Below are positions 61,839 to 64,000 of a stretch of 64,000 bases of DNA, piece by piece. Position numbers and translations under genes: made by a program. Numbering within the stretch: position 1 is the first letter of the stretch; every line of letters begins with the position of its first letter. Source of the DNA: Thermosynechococcaceae cyanobacterium MS004 (lineage in GTDB: Bacteria; Cyanobacteriota; Cyanobacteriia; Thermosynechococcales; Thermosynechococcaceae); the NCBI GenBank assembly GCA_022402525.1, contig JAKRSB010000081.1, positions 1-64,000 of the forward strand, read 5' to 3'. Below the pieces are notes generated by a model. It saw only the letters and a list, made by a program, of their open reading frames with translations, ran no database searches and was not told the origin of the DNA.

Positions 61839-62981
61839 CTAGCGGATATACTCTTTCAAAACGCTATTCCGGTTGGGGTGGCGGAGCTTGCGTAGCGCCT
61901 TGGCCTCAATTTGACGAATTCGCTCCCGCGTGACGTTGAAGATTTGGCCGATTTCTTCTAAGGTCTTCATGCGGCCATCATCTAAGCCGTAACGCAGCTT
62001 TAGTACATCGCGCTCACGGGGGCTAAGGGTATCTAGGACGCTTTCTAGATCTTCGCGGAGAAGATTTTTAGAAACCTGGTCTTCGGGCGTTTCGCCATCG
62101 GACTCAATAAAATCACCGAGGCGAGAATCTTCTTCTTTGCCAATGGGGGTTTCTAAGGAGATGGGAAGCTGGGCTGATTTTGCAATAAATCGCAGCTTCT
62201 CGATGGTCATTTCCATTCGAGTGGCAATTTCTTCCTCCGTGGGCTTACGTCCCATCTCTTGGGACAGCAGCTTGGTGGTTTTCTTGATCCGAGAAATGGT
62301 CTCGTAAAGGTGAACCGGGAGCCGAATGGTGCGGGACTGATCGGCGATCGCTCTGGTAATGGCCTGACGAATCCACCAGGTTGCGTAGGTGGAGAACTTA
62401 TAGCCCTTCTCGTGGTCAAACTTTTCTGCGGCTCGAATTAGCCCCAAGCTGCCTTCTTGAATCAAATCCTGAAAGGACAGGCCCCGATTCATGTACTTTT
62501 TGGCAATGGAAACCACCAGCCGTAGGTTAGACTGCACCATCTTGTCTTTGGCGCGGCGGCCTAGATGAAGGCGATGGCGGAAGGGATGGAGCGTCATGCC
62601 CACGGCCTCTCCCCATTCTGCATCCAGCGGATCGCGATCCAGCTTCAGAAAGAGATCATCCCGAACGCGCTCTAGCTCTAGCAAATCAGCAATCTTGCGG
62701 GCTAGCTCAATTTCTTCGTCAGCGCGCAGGAGCCGAATTCGGCCAATTTCTTGAAGGTATAGCCGAATGGAGTCTTCGGTGTAGTGCTTTTTCTTGGCCG
62801 CAACGCGACGCTTACCGCCCTTGGCACTGGACTCAACCTTTTCATCCTCACTGTCGGCATCATCCGACTGAAAATCCTCTTCGTCCGATTCGTCTTGAGG
62901 CTTTACTCCACCTCGAAGTAAGTTCTCAAGCTCGGTTTTAGGGGTCTTGATAGCCTCTAGTAGATTATTGGCTTGGGTCAT
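61839..62981 (-). CDS. rpoD: Principal RNA polymerase sigma factor (RpoD/SigA)
   Basis: Group 1 sigma-70 directs RNA polymerase to housekeeping promoters. Conserved region 1.2 ([16 protein letters not shown]), region 2 with [20 protein letters not shown] and the DNA-melting [20 protein letters not shown], region 3, and region 4 ([20 protein letters not shown]) are all present. The N-terminal acidic, Lys-rich stretch (residues about 25-65) is characteristic of cyanobacterial SigA. Its 380 residues are complete. It is often named sigA in cyanobacteria. Confidence 0.96.
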   Translation of the reverse strand: MTQANNLLEAIKTPKTELENLLRGGVKPQDESDEEDFQSDDADSEDEKVESSAKGGKRRVAAKKKHYTEDSIRLYLQEIGRIRLLRADEEIELARKIADLLELERVRDDLFLKLDRDPLDAEWGEAVGMTLHPFRHRLHLGRRAKDKMVQSNLRLVVSIAKKYMNRGLSFQDLIQEGSLGLIRAAEKFDHEKGYKFSTYATWWIRQAITRAIADQSRTIRLPVHLYETISRIKKTTKLLSQEMGRKPTEEEIATRMEMTIEKLRFIAKSAQLPISLETPIGKEEDSRLGDFIESDGETPEDQVSKNLLREDLESVLDTLSPRERDVLKLRYGLDDGRMKTLEEIGQIFNVTRERIRQIEAKALRKLRHPNRNSVLKEYIR

Positions 62982-63433
62982 GCCGGATTCCTCATACTCC
63001 CTGACTAAGAAAAAGGAGACGTAATTTAAGTGGACTCAAAAATGGATGGCTCAAAGCGTGGTTAATTCCCCACCCAGTAAGGGGTCTAAGCAGAGAGCAG
63101 CTTGCTTTCTCTAGATTGTTCAGCTGATTCAATTTAGAGCGCTGCTGCCTAGGGCTGTTTAGAAAGTAGGGTCAAATTTTTCCGTTACTTTTAACGTTCA
63201 CGATTGTAGCTTCTCTTACAGTTTTTGGCCGTAGGTCGACTACGCTTCTCAGTCATTATGGCGTAATCCTTTAGTCGCGCGCAGGAAAACCAGGAATGAA
63301 TGTCATTTTAGGGTCGGAATGTAAAGTTATTTGTAGATGAAGGCCTAAAAAGACTCGCATTCCGTATCAAGAGTATTTTTGAAATCGTGTCTTTTTACCT
63401 TGCTGGGCAAGGGTTTGCAGCCTGTGGTCTGGA
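62982..63433. other. 452-bp spacer upstream of rpoD
   Basis: No gene is recognised. It should carry the promoters of rpoD (minus strand). The start of the region (63000-63200) contains a run of A/T-rich stretches and no clear hairpin terminator for the response regulator. Confidence 0.35.
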
Positions 63434-64000
63434 CTATTCTCGTAGCACATAGCCAACGCCACGAACAGTTTGAATCAGCCGCTTTTCTTGGTTTTCTTCG
63501 AGCTTTAGGCGGAGATATCGGACATACACCTCAATGATGTTGGAGTCTCCCATGAAGTCGTAGCCCCACACTTCTTCAAGGATGCGATCGCGGGTCAGGA
63601 CTTGGCGTGGATGGCGCATTAGATAGACCAACAGGTCAAATTCTTTGGCGGTGAGTTCAATGGCGCGATTGCTGCGCCTAATGTCTCTGGTTTTTTGATT
63701 GAGAGTGAGGTCGGCAAACTGAAGCGTTTCGGCATCTTCTTCGCCGGTACGGCGGAGTTGGGCACGCACTCTCGCCAAGAGTTCTTCTATGCTGAAGGGT
63801 TTAACCACGTAGTCATCAGCTCCGGCATCGAGTCCCGATACGCGATCGCGGATTTCGTCTTTGGCCGTGACCAAAATGATAGGGGTTTTATTTCCCGTGG
63901 TGCGCAGGCGCTGGCAGACTTCCACCCCAGCCAGTCCAGGCAGCATCCAGTCCAAAATAATGAGGTCGAGCGGATGCTCACGGGCAGCGGTCAGTCCGGC
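63434..64000 (-). CDS. OmpR-family response regulator, N-terminus cut off
   Basis: The frame is open to the window edge, so the first part of the receiver domain is missing; the first visible residues read [20 protein letters not shown], with the phosphorylated aspartate at LDWMLPG. The receiver switch residues ILVTAKDE and the lysine in VVKPFS are present. A winged-helix output domain follows ([20 protein letters not shown], then [16 protein letters not shown]). It is an OmpR/PhoB-type transcription factor. The family members in cyanobacteria include NblR/RppA-like regulators, but the exact one cannot be named from this fragment. Confidence 0.88.
   Translation of the reverse strand, partial: AGLTAAREHPLDLIILDWMLPGLAGVEVCQRLRTTGNKTPIILVTAKDEIRDRVSGLDAGADDYVVKPFSIEELLARVRAQLRRTGEEDAETLQFADLTLNQKTRDIRRSNRAIELTAKEFDLLVYLMRHPRQVLTRDRILEEVWGYDFMGDSNIIEVYVRYLRLKLEENQEKRLIQTVRGVGYVLRE

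Noticed and set aside
1-64000. CRISPR array
   Set aside because: All repeat arrays have units of 10-19 bp without unique spacers, and no cas genes are present.

Overview
The window comes from a cyanobacterial chromosome. The evidence is a 38-codon psbI gene for a photosystem II subunit (57258-57374), very frequent GCGATCGC (HIP1) octamers, and several cyanobacterial family proteins (a DUF3143 protein, an LptD-like barrel with a long proline-rich N-terminus, and a kdp operon with an extended kdpF/kdpG gene). The genus cannot be fixed from sequence alone; a Leptolyngbya-like filamentous or related lineage is a guess.

Layout. Bases 1-4200 are accessory: an AbiE-like antitoxin/nucleotidyltransferase pair, an attC-like site directly after it, an unknown gene, the decayed tail of a REP-associated transposase, and a Uma2-family nuclease gene. 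Bases 4422-9983 hold a high-affinity potassium pump operon, kdpA-kdpB-[endonuclease/exonuclease/phosphatase-like gene]-kdpF-kdpC. Bases 10319-18862 hold a rearranged type I restriction-modification locus: hsdR, a Uma2 gene, hsdS, an inverted fic gene, a fragment of a second hsdS, a CopG-like gene, then hsdM. From 19 kb onward the content is core genome: rpsD, nadE, a dacB-type carboxypeptidase, clpC, rimI, lysA-cdaA-uppS, a DUF3143 gene, a J-domain membrane protein, pilB-pilT-pilC, grpE-dnaK-dnaJ-tusA-rsgA, cysE, pheT, a methyltransferase, ftsY, a GAF/SpoIIE-type phosphatase, yjbQ, an unknown membrane protein, psbI, an LptD-like outer-membrane protein, ribD, the principal sigma factor and, at the right edge, an incomplete OmpR-family response regulator.

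How the genes work together. The chaperone run (GrpE, DnaK, DnaJ) is closely packed and continues into tusA and rsgA. PilB, PilT and PilC are the extension motor, retraction motor and inner-membrane platform of a type IV pilus. CdaA makes c-di-AMP, a known regulator of potassium uptake in other bacteria, and overlaps uppS of the cell-wall lipid-carrier pathway. HsdR, HsdM and HsdS could form a complete type I system, although their order and base composition point to past rearrangement.

The most unusual signal is not a gene. At least fifteen sites carry short degenerate tandem arrays whose unit is most often exactly 15 bp (others 12, 14, 16 or 19). Each site has its own unit sequence, and many arrays sit against or across a stop codon or just before a start codon. 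The same 15-bp period appears inside at least two coding regions as pentapeptide repeats. One array forms a 20-codon open frame joining dnaJ to tusA with ATGA overlaps at both ends. All calls come from reading the sequence; no database search was possible.
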